This document shows positions 46,290-58,136 of a stretch of 64,000 nucleotides of DNA, piece by piece (position 1 is the first letter of the stretch; each line of letters starts with the position of its first letter). This DNA comes from Lineus longissimus (taxonomy: Eukaryota > Nemertea > Pilidiophora > Heteronemertea > Lineidae): NCBI RefSeq assembly GCF_910592395.1, contig NC_088321.1, forward strand, positions 7,070,001 through 7,134,000. Direction: 5' to 3'. The notes under the pieces are model-generated. The model did no database searches. It saw nothing but the letters and a program-made list of their open reading frames with translations, and had not been told where the DNA came from. A program made the translations under genes and the position numbers.

Positions 46290-46763
46290 AACCCAATTTT
46301 CTGCTTAAAAAGTAGTAGTCTGGTAGGCGATATTATCACTAGTTCATTTCAGTGGTAGTCATAAGGTCTTTAGGGACTACTTTCAGAAATTAGTTCTTGA
46401 AAATTTGGCCACATTTCTGTGAAAACGATATCGGAAGTGCATGCTCTGTTCGCGATGACATCGCCGATGTATTTTGAAGTGGAGAATTCCCACAGTATGT
46501 GCAGTGAATCGGTATGATTCTGTTCGCCTATTAAGTTTTAGTTCTACAATTCTTTCATGAGTAAAAAGTAGACATTCTAAGCAATACAATAATGTCACTC
46601 CCATAAAAATTGATTGGAAATTGAGGGAGTACGGCATTCTGTTCGGCAACTGGCAGCGCTGAAAAAAATACATTGCATACTGTACAATACCAAATGGCAC
46701 ATTTTAAAAAGCGCTCATTGGACAACGTAGGGAATCACCAGAAATGACGTCATCGCTGGTCTA
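46290..46763 (-). repeat. dispersed 0.5-kb repeat, uninterrupted copy
   Basis: Reverse complement of the sequence at 35659-35860 plus 37003-37258. It begins (minus strand) TTTAGACCAGCGATGACGTC and ends GCAGAAAATTGG. It is the empty-site reference for family A copy 4. It may be the shared interior of family B-type elements. Confidence 0.85.
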
Positions 46764-47153
46764 AATAGAAAACTACGGTGGCACAGTAGAGCGCAAGAAA
46801 AGGTTTAGCATTAACTTTGTCATGCAAGCTTCAGCAACAAAACGATTTCTCATGAATGATTTCTTGATCATCATCAGCTTGTTTTCCCCTGATAGATACA
46901 AAAATGATTTACAATTTCCATCAAAGTTTTCTATTTTGTGTATAGTCACATGTTATTTAACTGGCAAGGAGCCAAGCATTTTTGTATATTCGCGGGAAAA
47001 TACTTCGTACTTGTAAACGAGGCTATGATAATGAGTATGCTCATTCAGGGCATAAACTTCATGTTCTGCTTCATCATCGGACCCTACTAGAGTGGTTTCA
47101 AAAGAGGCAGGAGCTGCGTAGACATCGTAAGGGCCCAACGCATACTGACATCA

Positions 47154-48021
47154 GTGGTGATGACAAGGACACCGGACTTCCATAAGATGGGCATCGACAT
47201 GTCACGATCTATCGACACCATCAGACGAAAACGCGTCATAGATGTCCTGGTACTAGCAGGCTGCAACGATGACAAACTGGGACTTGCCCGATCACTGCTA
47301 GCAGGGACAAAGCTCAGAGTCCGGGTAGATAACGTGCTGTTTGACTCATTCGAGACCACATTTGGCTCCCCTCAAGGCGTCAGCCTATCACCTGTCCTTT
47401 TCACCTACTACCTTGCTGCTGCATGCTGCTCTCTCATCCGAGAAAGTTTCACCAGACCTAACCCTCCGGTCTCCAGTCTGGGTATGCAACTCGAAATGGA
47501 GTATGCAGATGATGTTGACTTCCTGGACGAAGAAAAGGAACCCCTGCACCAACTCAAGTCAGTAGCAGCAGAGAGACTGAAATACAACAGCCTGTTCATG
47601 ATCGAGACAAAGACGGAGTTCAGCCATGTATACCTTGCGGAACCCACTGAACAAGATCCACACGGGAAGATTCTCCGCGACAATGAGAGCTGGCGCAGGA
47701 ACAAGACCCTGGGCTCCTTACTGTGTGGCACAGCAAAAACCACATCCTGCTGCATACAAGGCATCACTGTATTCCATACACCGCGGAAACTGTGGAACAG
47801 ACGAACTAAGATCCCACTGAAGACAAGACTCCACCTCTACAAAGCCTACTGCGTATCCATCATACTCTACAACTGCAATAGCTGGGGCCGTATAAATACC
47901 TAAAGCCATGCTAGATACGCTGGATGCTTGCCACCGCACACACCTTCGCACCATCACATGTCACAGCTGGCCGAAAAGCCTCATCAGCAACAAGGCACTG
48001 TACGAACTGAATTGCTCCTAG
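47154..48021 (+). pseudogene. LINE RT fragment of a different clade
   Basis: The frame 47154-47903 encodes AGTKLRVRVDNVLFDSFETT, FGSPQGVSLSPVLFTYYLAA, the catalytic MEYADDVDFLDEEKEPL and LYKAYCVSIILYNCNSWG. A 1-nt shift at the stop (47901-47903) leads into MLDTLDACHRTHLRTITCHS up to a stop at 48019-48021. SPQG and YADD mark the RT palm. The sequence is unlike the CR1/L2-type LINEs in this window and recalls R4/Dong-type or related RTs, though the clade is uncertain. No upstream domains or 3' tail were identified. Confidence 0.8.
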
Positions 48022-48906
48022 CCATGACGGATTACCGATTACTCCTAATGAAGAAATCTGGAATACTGAAGGAATTTTGCGTATGATAAAAGCGTATGAT
48101 AAATGGCGTTTAATTTGGACCATTACTGATATGATAACATCGGTATTTTCAACACAAACAGGCTAATCACGCCAAGTTCCGTTGTCCGATACACCAATTA
48201 ACACTTGGAATCAACGAAGAATAACTCTCTGAATCTCGTAACAGAGAACTTTTGCAATTTAGGTCACGTTTAATAAATTAATTGCTAATTAGTCGTCTAA
48301 ACGCGCAAATTTCGAATTTTCGGGGTTTTTTCAAGTTACCTTTTGAAAATTGAAAAATAATCTCTGTTACTAACACTGAGTGTTACGTGAAAACCAAAGT
48401 GTATCCGATGTGAATGCAACTGTCAACTTCTGAATACAATGTTCCAGAAAAGGACAGTAGGAAGTTGAATTTTGTCAGCAATACATTTGTATTAGTAGCC
48501 AAATTAAGAGGCATCTTTTAGAATCTTTTGTGCTTCTTACTTATCAAACATACATCTAGCTATTTGGATGGAGTCAAAACTTCGTGATACCTGGTAATTG
48601 AATGTTTAAGTCACGATGCCCCGCCTATTTTGGTAACATAATCCGGCACCTTAAAATGCAAAAATATACGACAGATTGTCCGCTCCGGTTATGTTTGTGC
48701 ACCTATGTGACTGTCCGCTATGGTTACACCATAAACACATGTAACCATAGCGGACAGTATGTCAGCTATAACTAACTTTTTCAGTCACGTTATGAAATAC
48801 TTAGAGCCAAGTGCTTGTTATCACATCTTCCTATTTTGATGTACATGCTTCACAACATAGCCCGTGCAATAATCCCCAACAATTGTGCCGTTAATTTGGC
48901 TCAGAG

Positions 48907-49148
48907 CTACAAAACACCGATTTATCTACTCATTCAGGAAAGCTTCATCAATAAAAACCTATTAACAGGTGTTTTTTAAGCTATCATCTAGAAATACCAA
49001 CCAGCATATCTACGTCGAGTGCCATAGAACAGAAAATACTTGCGGTTGAATCTGATCTGCGTGTGCTTTCAATTTATTTGGTGTTGTCTGCTAGCCGCTT
49101 CAGTAACCATAGCGCACAGTGATTTGCTGACACTGTCCGAATCCTAAC
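48907..49148 (+). repeat. dispersed repeat, shared with 9567-9800
   Basis: Same ordered motifs as 9567-9800. Just upstream, at 48710-48758, is a hairpin with perfect 19-bp arms (ACTGTCCGCTATGGTTACA). Confidence 0.7.
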
Positions 49149-49647
49149 ACTGTTGACTACACTGAGTTAGCCTGATAAGGAAGTTTTTAAGGTCTGTGTT
49201 TGTGTCCTTTTTATTTCATCGGAAATATTAAAAGACAAGTCAAAGGTCGGGGATACTTGTACTTGTCATTACTTTCCTCTTGATAAGTTTCGTACGAGTG
49301 CGGTAATATTTATAGGCTGAAGTTATGCAAAAACACATTTAAGTTTTGAGCAAATTAATATAATCTTTCACATTTCAAATATCAAAGTCAAGATGGCACC
49401 TGACTGGTCCTTCTCCCGGGTCCTTCTGACTCACAGTTTTTGTCCACGGTCATTAAGTTGAGTCAAAACACCATAGGCATTATACAGTAACTAGTAATCA
49501 TCATAGCAAAAGATTTGGGTCCCCCTTCCCGGGAAGGTTACGGTGAGGGTTATAGCTCGGGGTAGGATTTGGGGTAGGGTTAGCACTATATGTGCGTACT
49601 ATTAAAAGTATATGTGTATTTTATTTAGAGAAAAAAATCGATTGAAG

Positions 49648-49723
49648 GGGGCTAACCCAGTGATGTGTAGAGCGTTTGCCTACCGCGCCGTATAAATCAC
49701 CGGCTCGAATCCCACCCTGGGCG
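49648..49723 (+). repeat. tRNA-like relic
   Basis: CCCAGTGATGTGTAGAGCG and CGGCTCGAATCCC are A- and B-box-like, and GGGCTAACCCAG/CCCTGGGCG could form an acceptor-like pairing. A T run follows. Probably tRNA-derived. Confidence 0.45.
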
Positions 49724-50713
49724 ACGATTTTTTTTCAAGCTATTCTCTCTACTTTGTAATTTATTTGCTAGAAAATACAAGTCGGAAATTTGTGACGTCA
49801 TCGTAGCTGCCATCCTGTAGAAAGAAAACTCGCCAGCTGCTCACGGCCAGTTGAGCAGTGTTGCTCAGCGTCATTGAGCTACGTACCTTGCCTCACGATC
49901 AATGGTGAGCACCCCCAGCTAGATCCATGCTAGGTGATGCTTGCATGTACATCATGCATAATTATCAAAACCGGTACATCAAAACCGTCTCAAATACACA
50001 CAAACCGAACAAAAAGCTAAACCTAATAAATAGCAAAACAAACACAACAAAATCTAAGAATCACCCCCCTGGAGAATCAACTCCATGATTGCCAAGAATT
50101 TAGCGGGCCTTCCCGCTTGTCAAGCTTGCATGTCCGATGAAAGGATAACGTTATTCAATAAGGCTGGAAAATATATTGTGTTGTTGAGTCCTCCAATGAA
50201 ATATTGTTGTTTTCATCAGGTAATAAGATTTATCTTCAAGGATGATTTGCATCACACATAAAGGAAAAAGCACCGCCCGTTTGTCCTTGGATATAGCAGA
50301 CAAATTTTAAAAAACAAGCATGGTTTGATTTTTCGCGTGCATCACAGAGTTACCCGCTGTGTGGCTGGACATACTCGGATAATTGAATCGATAATCGTTG
50401 CGTTTTTTGCACTTTCGAGACGAATGGATTCATTAACAAACGAATTTTCCTTACCAGCTTTTTACATGCATGCGCCGTGACTCGCTAAAGTGCCCAACGT
50501 CCGACAGAGGCACCGCGGAGACTGAGTGTTTTTCCAGGCAGGATGGCACAACACGCGACGTAATGTCCTTCAAAATTTAGTGCGTATGATTGTCATGCTC
50601 GCAATGCTACCAGACGGACACAGTTAATAAAAAAAAATTGACCGAATTTTTTTTTGAGGCAGCCATGATCCAAGACCAAACAGCACTATCGAGAGCAGGC
50701 TGCCGGGTAATTG

Positions 50714-51574
50714 AGACAAGACGACCATTGATGTTTTAAGCCTTTTAGCAGTTAAATTGTCAATGTTTGACTGCGACGCATCAAATACTGCGTGGGGTTG
50801 TGAATCTGAAATTTTGATATGATATTCCGGACAGTCTGGCAAGTAAATGGTGAAAAGCCACGAATTTTTTTTGATAATCGACAAATTGGACAGACGTTGA
50901 TATTTCCACTCTATTCAGCCAACTGGCAGAAAAATCTCAAAACACGCCCCCTATTGCCAAGTTACCAACATTCAAAATTAACTTTTTTTATCAAATAATT
51001 TCTTTATATCTGTAGACTTGCCACAGCAAATATAATTTCAATACCTCTCTAAATAAGCACTGGACAGTTAAAAACATACTCGCGTCTAATTGATAGGTCT
51101 GGAACCTCCAACCTATGAATATTCAATGGTGGTCTTAAATGGAGACAAGACCACCGTTGATTTTTAAAGCCTTTTAGCAGTTCAATTGTCAATGTTTGAC
51201 CGCGACGCATCAAATACTGCGTGGGGTTGTGAATCTGAAATTTTGATATGATAGTCTGGCAGGTAAATGGTGATAAGTAAGCTGGTAGTTGACCACGAAA
51301 TTTTTTTGATAATCGACAAATTAGACAGACGTTGATATTTCAACTCTTTTCAGCCAACTGGCAGAAAAATCTGGAAACTCGCCCCCTATTGCCAAGTAAG
51401 CAAATTTCAAAATTAATTTTTTTATCAAATAATTTCTTTATATCTGTAGACTTGCAACACAAAATATCTTTTCAATACCTTTCCAAATATGCACTTGACA
51501 GTTTAAATCTTACTCGCGTCTAATTGATAGGTCTGCATCCTCCAAATCATGAATATTCAATGGTGGTCTTGTCT
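50714..51574. mobile_element. head-to-tail dimer of a MITE
   Basis: Two ~430-bp units (50714-51140 and 51141-51574) are direct repeats about 85-90% alike by eye. The outer ends are inverted: GAGACAAGACGACCATTGA at the left and TCAATGGTGGTCTTGTCTC at the right. The middle has the same right end and left end abutting. It lies in the kinase intron just downstream of the coiled-coil exon. Confidence 0.8.
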
Positions 51575-51669
51575 CAACTTGGAATTTTCGGCCATCTTGG
51601 AAATTGCTTCCCCGAAAGCAGAGTAGCATTCCTGAAAAATACAGACCTCTACCAATGTTGTGTACTCAC

Positions 51670-51959
51670 CAAACGCTTCCTTATTCTGGTCTGTTCATCC
51701 AATATCTTAGCAACGATATCGGACTGTCTTTTTAGCTCCTCTTGAAGTCCTTTTAGCTTGATACGGTTTTGTTCTATATCATCGTCTATTTGGGTTGGCT
51801 GCCCTTTTTGACCATCTTTACGCGCTCGAAGGCGAATGGAAAGCGTATTAGCTTCGTCAAGCCTCTTCTTAATGTCGGTTTTCTTCGATTCTTCGCCAGG
51901 AAGTTGCTTTTCGATACACTTTAACCTGGTTTCATCGTTGGCTATTTTTTCATCACGGA
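51670..51959 (-). CDS. kinase gene, coiled-coil exon
   Basis: This minus-strand exon of 290 bp is open throughout and encodes about 97 residues rich in K, E, R, D and L with a helical repeat pattern, typical of a coiled coil. The sequence has an acceptor (TATTATTTCAG) at its upstream edge and a donor (GTGAGT) at its downstream edge. It enters in phase 1 and leaves in phase 0. The next exon found downstream, at 39395-39558, begins in phase 0, so the two can be joined directly into the stretch RTRIRKRL-DEETKKDE. The coiled coil may mediate oligomerisation of the kinase. Assignment to the same gene rests on strand, phase and order. The intron between them would be about 12 kb and full of transposons, so a missed exon or a separate gene cannot be excluded. 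Confidence 0.7.
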
Positions 51960-52669
51960 CTGAAATAATAGTATTCATCTATGAATATTCAGTAAACGAT
52001 TATGTGATGTGGTTTTAGCCACATATGATCATGATTGGGCATTTTTCTTAAAACAAGGCTGAATCAACGCTGCATGAGGGGGGGGGGGGTCAGTGTGGTG
52101 GCGTGCTGAATAGACCATATTTTGTTTCTGAAAACTTCTCATGTGTGCTATGTACATTTAGTAGATGGACACAAGAAAAAAACCCGAACATTTCACCCGA
52201 ATTGTCGAGAAATAGCTTGACTCAGTATAAAATGTAAAACTCAGTTAGCTTCGTCTACTAAATGTGCCAGCATTCAAATGGATTTTTTTAAACGCACACA
52301 ATTTTGTTACAATATGGTTACTGAGAAAAAATCATGTTCGGTTATAAAACGCAGACCTAGAAAGAAATCCAAAATTTAAGTCGTTCGTGCTGAAGAACCC
52401 GAAGTGTTGATAACAAATCATCCTGGTATATTGAAACTTCCGCCTCCCTGCGAGATCTCGTGATTTTTGGATGTTAGATCACCCCAGTTAGCGTTGAAAA
52501 CGTAACTACAATCCAACCATGGGTTAGGAATTTGTGGATACGCACAATGACTTGAGACGAGGATAATGTCAAAATAATAACATCTTGTTAAGACAGGAAG
52601 TGAAAAAACCTGATGCATTGTGGAATAATCAACCGAGTATTAATTACGCCCAAACGCGACAGCCAACTG

Positions 52670-53089
52670 TACGGTGTCCCATAGAGGACATGCGTTTATT
52701 TTCAATATAATAGAAAATTTTTCTTTTTACAATGCGTTTTTTTCTCTCGAATTACAACCGCCGTATACCGCGGTGGATATTATTTCCACCGCGGTGGATA
52801 TTATTTCCACCACCGCGGTGGATATTAATTTCCACCGCGGTCGATATTAATTTCCACCGCGGTCGATATTAATTTCCACCGCGGTCGATATTAATTTCCA
52901 CCGCGGTCGATATTAATTTCCACCGCGGTGGTGGGAATTATTATTTTTTACCCGGCGGTGGAAATTATTTTTTCGGCGGTGAGAAATAAATCCGACGGCG
53001 GTTGTAATTCGAGAGAAAAAAACGCATTGTAAAAAGAAACATTTTCTATTCTATTGAAAATAAACGCATGTCCTCTATGGGACACCGTA
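52670..53089. mobile_element. 420-bp fold-back element with internal 22-bp array
   Basis: Inverted ends of about 110 bp begin TACGGTGTCCCATAGAGGAC on both sides, with CAACTG on each flank (52664-52669 and 53090-53095) as a likely target duplication. The centre (52767-52935) is a tandem array of about seven units of ACCGCGGTCGATATTAATTT-type sequence. The insertion interrupts the possible helicase fragment. Confidence 0.85.
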
Positions 53090-53262
53090 CAACTGGACTT
53101 TAAATCAGCTAGCTGTAACTTCACATACTTAGCGGTAGAGTACAATTCGTCCGACAACGGATTTTGATCGGTCGCCAATATACGTATTCTTGTCAACCTA
53201 TATGTTAACCCTATCAGTGTTTTACCGGGCCCAGGTGAAGCTCCACATCCCCTAGCTTTCAA
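53090..53262 (-). pseudogene. possible helicase P-loop fragment
   Basis: On the minus strand an open segment encodes GCGASPGPGKTLIGLTYRL followed by ILATDQNPLSDELY. The first resembles the Walker A loop of superfamily 1 helicases (usually GPPGTGKT; here SPGPGKT), and the second resembles the following motif Ia strand. The reading frame is cut at 53089 by the end of a 420-bp fold-back element. A possible acceptor (AAAGCTAG) precedes the segment. It could be an exon of a helicase gene disrupted by the insertion, a decayed fragment, or chance. No further helicase motifs were found nearby. Confidence 0.3.
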
Positions 53263-53412
53263 CGTTTACCTAGACATGGGATTTCATGCTGAAAACCGTA
53301 TTCCATTCACGCGCGGGCAATACCAAGAAGACAAAGTAGGCATTTGTACTTGCAACGTAGTATCAAATTCTGCGGTGTATTCATCCCATTCGATCCCCAT
53401 TCATGTTCTTAC

Positions 53413-53452
53413 CTTCCCGCAATCTATCGCGTCGGATTCTTCCAGGATCCAC
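53413..53452 (-). CDS. candidate 40-bp micro-exon upstream of kinase gene
   Basis: A 40-bp open stretch on the minus strand is bounded by a good acceptor (TGTTTTCAG) and a good donor (GAAG|GTAAGA). Read so that one base is left over, it joins the coiled-coil exon at 51959 as DRLRE-V-RDEKIANDE, phase-exact. The alternative frame WILEESDAIDCGK also looks protein-like but would not match the phase of 51670-51959. Its size and the ambiguous frame keep this tentative. Confidence 0.25.
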
Positions 53453-54946
53453 CTGAAAACAGATATTCGATATTTATATTAAACGATTTGACATGAGATT
53501 GTTGATTGAAATTGAAGCTTGTGATGATAGAAGCAACTATTTTAGAATTAGGGTGTAAATATGATTAAATATTTCATGTACGGTCCGATAACCCAGTATT
53601 AATTAATTTTCCTTTTTCAGCATCAGAAGTCACGCACATTTGATTACAAAAATTACTTACGATGACAATGTCAGCTAGACTTATTTTGTTTTTACTGTTC
53701 TGAATTAATGAATATTACGATTCTGATTGGATCAACGTGGTTTGCTATTCTTTGCTGCATATCCAGTGCAAGGCTTCAACGTTTCATCAGACGCTTTGGT
53801 GCACTATAAACTGAACGAACACGTAGACTGTCTTTGGCGTTAGAACTATATCTTAATTTTATCATTCAATTTAATTGTTTAGACGTCATCAGCAATCTGC
53901 AAAATTGCAGTGATATGAATATCAAGTGACTTCCATATCACCTTGGTTGTACCACCGCGATTCACTGACCGCCCATTCCTAACACGTTTTATTATCCTTA
54001 AATTAATTCACTAAAAGTGTGGGCCACATCTGATCGATCGCATATCTTACTTCGCCAACTACAAGTCGTTATGGTCGTGGACTTCTGCTATTTCTGAAGA
54101 TGATTTTCGAATCTTACAGTTATCCACTAATTTGAGAATGAACAACTGAAATTAGCGCAAACCAATGGAGGTCAATGACGACGCTGTAAACGAAAAATCC
54201 ATTTCCTGATATTGCATGCGTGAATACTCCGTTTAATTATTATATGGCTCATTTTCACCACATGCTGCACGAGAACTTGAAAACCCCTGATTAAATAAAA
54301 ATTCTGGTAATACAGATGGCTTTTCATTTCTGAGAGCTGAACCACGTCTTTGAAATTGACAGAACATTTTCTTCCAGGTCGACTTAAAAAAACTTGTTGC
54401 GATCCGACAAAGACAGTTACAAGCTTACTAGTTTTCCATCATTAACAGCATTCACAAAAATCGGCTTTATTATTTTCCGACTCATTTTGCACATTTAATT
54501 TGAATACTATGGTTATCCACAAAAAGGTGTGCAGTCGATTATAATTTGCCGTCACCTTTACAAATATATGGTATAATTCTGTTGAAAAAGCATTACAACC
54601 CTCTGATATTTCTGGTCATGAATGGCCATGCACATAATCAGGCACGAAAAACTTGGAGTCAAGAGTGGTTTGATCGAGTCTTTCAGAGGCGGGCTGGCCG
54701 GGGGGATTTGTGCTCCTACCATCTTATTCACTGTCTTATCGGTTGATCAATAATACTTTCACTCTCCATTGATCGTGTCATAACAACGTCTATATGTACG
54801 GGTGTATGTGAGTTAAATAGCAGTACTTGAGAATGAAAATGTTCCCGACATCGTGAGTTTAAGCTGCAGTGCTAGAGATTGGAATCGTTCCAGAAAATGA
54901 TGAGCAGGTGACTTCGGGAAAGTTGGCACAAACTGATTGTTCCATT
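53453..54946. other. no supported gene
   Basis: AT-rich sequence without recognised coding, repeat or element structure. Confidence 0.45.
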
Positions 54947-55369
54947 TTTAGCTCAGCTGACAAAGTCAGCGGAGCTAGTAGTATAGCTGTTCAAATGGTG
55001 TCCGTCCTGCAATCCATCCATCTAGGGACCCATCTGTGGACAAAATTGGACATTTCTGACCGGGAAGGCCTAGCCACTTCGTTGACGGTGCTAAATTAGG
55101 AGTTGCCCAAGGTGAACTCAAAAAACGAAAAATCGGCGCGATCCGACCTGTATTAAGAGAATGAGGTCATTTCGCGTTTAGATTTCTTTCCCTTTTTACC
55201 TCGGTCCACAGAGCAAATATTGTTTTCAAATGTGGCTGAATATTTTTAAATATTTTTTCATTTTTTACTTTTAATGGAATTAATATTGTTTTCACCGCCA
55301 GTTGACGCTGCAGGCACATTGCCTGAATTTTGGCGATTTCAAATTTGGCGGTGGCTTAACTTTTTTGCA

Positions 55370-55452
55370 AGCAGTGCCGCTGATTGGCCGATCGATAGAA
55401 GAGATGCCACCATTTAAAAATGGCGGTAGTCGCTGCTTCAATGAAGGTGAGT
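55370..55452 (+). promoter_or_regulatory. promoter-like block with ATG and splice donor in family B copy 3
   Basis: ATTGG (inverted CCAAT) at 55382 is followed by AAAATGGCGG, which resembles a YY1 initiator, and a 9-codon start MAVVAASMK (55420-55446) ending at donor AAG|GTGAGT. No matching downstream exon was identified. Function is inferred from motif order. Confidence 0.3.
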
Positions 55453-56874
55453 GAACTTTCTCATGTTCAATCGGTTGATACTCTTTTAATCAACATGACC
55501 ATGTACCTGAAATTTGTTTAGGTACTGAAAAGAGTCTATATAATTCAGATTTATCAATAGTTTTTTATAATATTCCGGAAATTTTGTGCACAAATCAGCG
55601 GAAGTTGGTGCTCGTCTCATGTCATTTTAGAGCGAAAAATTTGTTTCCGTCGATCTCTACCACTGAAAAATCGCTTGCATAGCTTCGAATTTTTGTGAAA
55701 ATAAGTATCTGAACTTGGTTTCAAATAGTCTAGAGAGTTACCTTTGTGGTGATACATATGGTATGTGATAAATATTTGTGGAATTTGTGAAATTCGGTTT
55801 TCAAACGTGCCGATGATGCAAGCGATCTCGCGTGAATTTTGCAAGTCCTGATATGTCGACCGGGTGTCAAAAATCACTCGCCTAAATTCAATTCAAAGAT
55901 CGAAAATGACATCTGAACTTAGTTTCAAATAGCCTACGCAATTATCATTTCGTTGATATATAATGCATGCATGTAATAATTGATTAATCTACCTAAAACG
56001 CGCAATTAAAACGGCGAAAGATCGTGATAAACACTCTGGTGGCGGTCGCACTAAATAACGACCGGTAGGGCCCGGCGTGTGGCGGAGAAAAAAAGGTAGC
56101 GCCCGGAGGTTGAAACGGGATTTTTATGCACTTTTAACTGTATATATATGTTGTTTAGATGTATTTCTAACAGTTCTGTAACTTTTATGACCAAGCTTGC
56201 ACCCAAAGTTGGTAAAATTGATGCTTGTTTATGGACTGCGCTAGCGACCGGAGAATTCGCCGTCGGCCATTTTGGGACGGTCAACAAATCTCGCCATTTA
56301 CGTTTGTTTACAATTATTTTGAAAGTCACATTAGGCCTATGACATCGTAGTATGAATTCCACTGCAGTTTCCTTACGCAGCAATGCTCATGTTTTTGGTT
56401 GGCAATCCTGTACTGTCTGTACACTGCGCTGTGCAGGCTTAGAGTATAACTCAACAGGCCCTCATGATTCATTTGATGGACACCTTATTTGATAGTACCT
56501 CATCATTAAGTCCACTAGATCCTGTTCTGTTACATGATAGACAATTTTCAAAATGTAGTACACCACTCGCTCACGGCTCACATCACGTGGGCACGGTTGG
56601 CTGTTGAGTGTTATGGTTCAGTCTGTGAGACTAATTCAAAGAGGTTACACTTTTATTTTGAATTGGAAAACAACCCCCAGGACTGACTTTTCACTGAGTG
56701 ATAAGTGTGCCCTTCGAAGGTTAAGTCTCTTTCTGGATTTGCTTCCATAGATGCCTTGTTCAGGATATCATCTGACCGATGCCTGATCAAGCACAGACTG
56801 TATCCGGTGGTGTACATTTCCCCGTCTATGTCACCCTTTTTTATTCAGTCAGTGTTAATTTCTCTTCTCTTTTT

Positions 56875-56925
56875 AGCTCACCTCTTAGCAGAGGTGAGCT
56901 TATCCCATACCGTGGCGTCCGTCGT

Positions 56926-56957
<32 letters not shown>

Positions 56958-57997
56958 CGTCGTCCGTTAGCAGGGCACGTTTCGTAACTGTTAGAGCTAT
57001 TGAGTTGAAACTTGGTACACATGTACCCTTATGTAATGACACCTTGGAGACCAAGTTTCGGTCCGATTCATTTCATGGTTTGGCCACCAGGGGGCCAAAC
57101 GTTAAAAGTGAAAATATGCAATATCTCCCTTAATAGTAGTCGGGAAATTTTGAAAAAAATATGGTAGGTACTTCTAGCAAAGGTGCATCATATATCCTCC
57201 GGGTTTTTGATTTGACCTCCTTTTCAAGGTCACAGAGGTCAAATGGTGTAAATTGGCCGTTAGGATGTAACGATGGCACGTTTCTAAACTGCAATGACTA
57301 TTGATACCAAATTTGGTACACATTTACCCCTTAGTCAGGTGATCTCAGGGACCGAAGTTTGGTCCAATATGATTCACCACTTGACCACCAGGGGGCAAAA
57401 TCCAAAAACCTTAAAAATGTGATTATTCCTTAACTTCTTGCCCGATTGCCACCAATTTGATATCATGGGTACATCTAACCACCATACAGTATATGTCACA
57501 CAGGTTTTTAATTTGACCTTCTTGTCAAGGTCACAGTGGTCAAATGGCGTAAATTCGCTGTCAGGCCGTAACTATGGCACGTTTCTTAAGTGCAATGACT
57601 ATTGATCACAAATTAAGTACACATGTACCCCTTGGTCAGGTGATCTTAGGTACCGAAGTTTGGTGCGATCTGATTTGCCGTTTGGCCTCCAGGGAGGGGG
57701 CCAAATCCTAAATTCTTCAAAATGCCATTATTCCCAGTAATGACTTGCCCGATTGGCACCAATTTTATATCATAGGTACATCTAATTCTAACAACCATTC
57801 AATGTGTCACCCGGGTCTTCTTTGATTTGACCTACTTTTCAAGGTCACAGAGGTCGAATGTACTGTAAATTGGCCATTTAGGGGAAATTGTAATTGCTTG
57901 GACCTACATCAAACCTAACACTACATGACACAATACCATGCTCTTTATCCATCTTTCCTCCACATGAGGTGAGCACAATGGCCCTGGCCATTTCATT
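56875..57997 (+). mobile_element. family A Helitron-like element, copy 5
   Basis: This full-length copy is nested inside the family B element at 54947-58344. It has a GTC run of about 9 units, three core repeats and the standard 3' end TTTCATT. It has the same orientation as the other four copies. Confidence 0.87.
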
Positions 57998-58136
57998 TTA
58001 CAGATTAACTGTTGTTGGTTATTGCAAGAGGAGTCGTTGGCACATTTCAAGTCCAGGAAAGCACTTGCTGTTCCCACATTCAGAGTAAGGTGTGCTTACT
58101 CGTTTTACTGCTTTCCATTCCTGGAGAGCGTTATCA

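Larger units (their letters stand above)
48022..50713. other. kinase intron, mostly unassigned
   Basis: Besides the hairpin at 48710, the dispersed repeat at 48907 and the tRNA-like relic at 49648, no gene or element is supported. Confidence 0.45.

Noticed and set aside
26449-49723. Three sequences with A- and B-box-like motifs as functional tRNA genes
   Set aside because: Acceptor and anticodon stems are imperfect and no terminator-flanked clean cloverleaf could be drawn. They are listed as relics.
51332-51745. Plus-strand frames across the MITE dimer
   Set aside because: They lie on repeat units and are antisense to the well-supported coiled-coil exon at one end.
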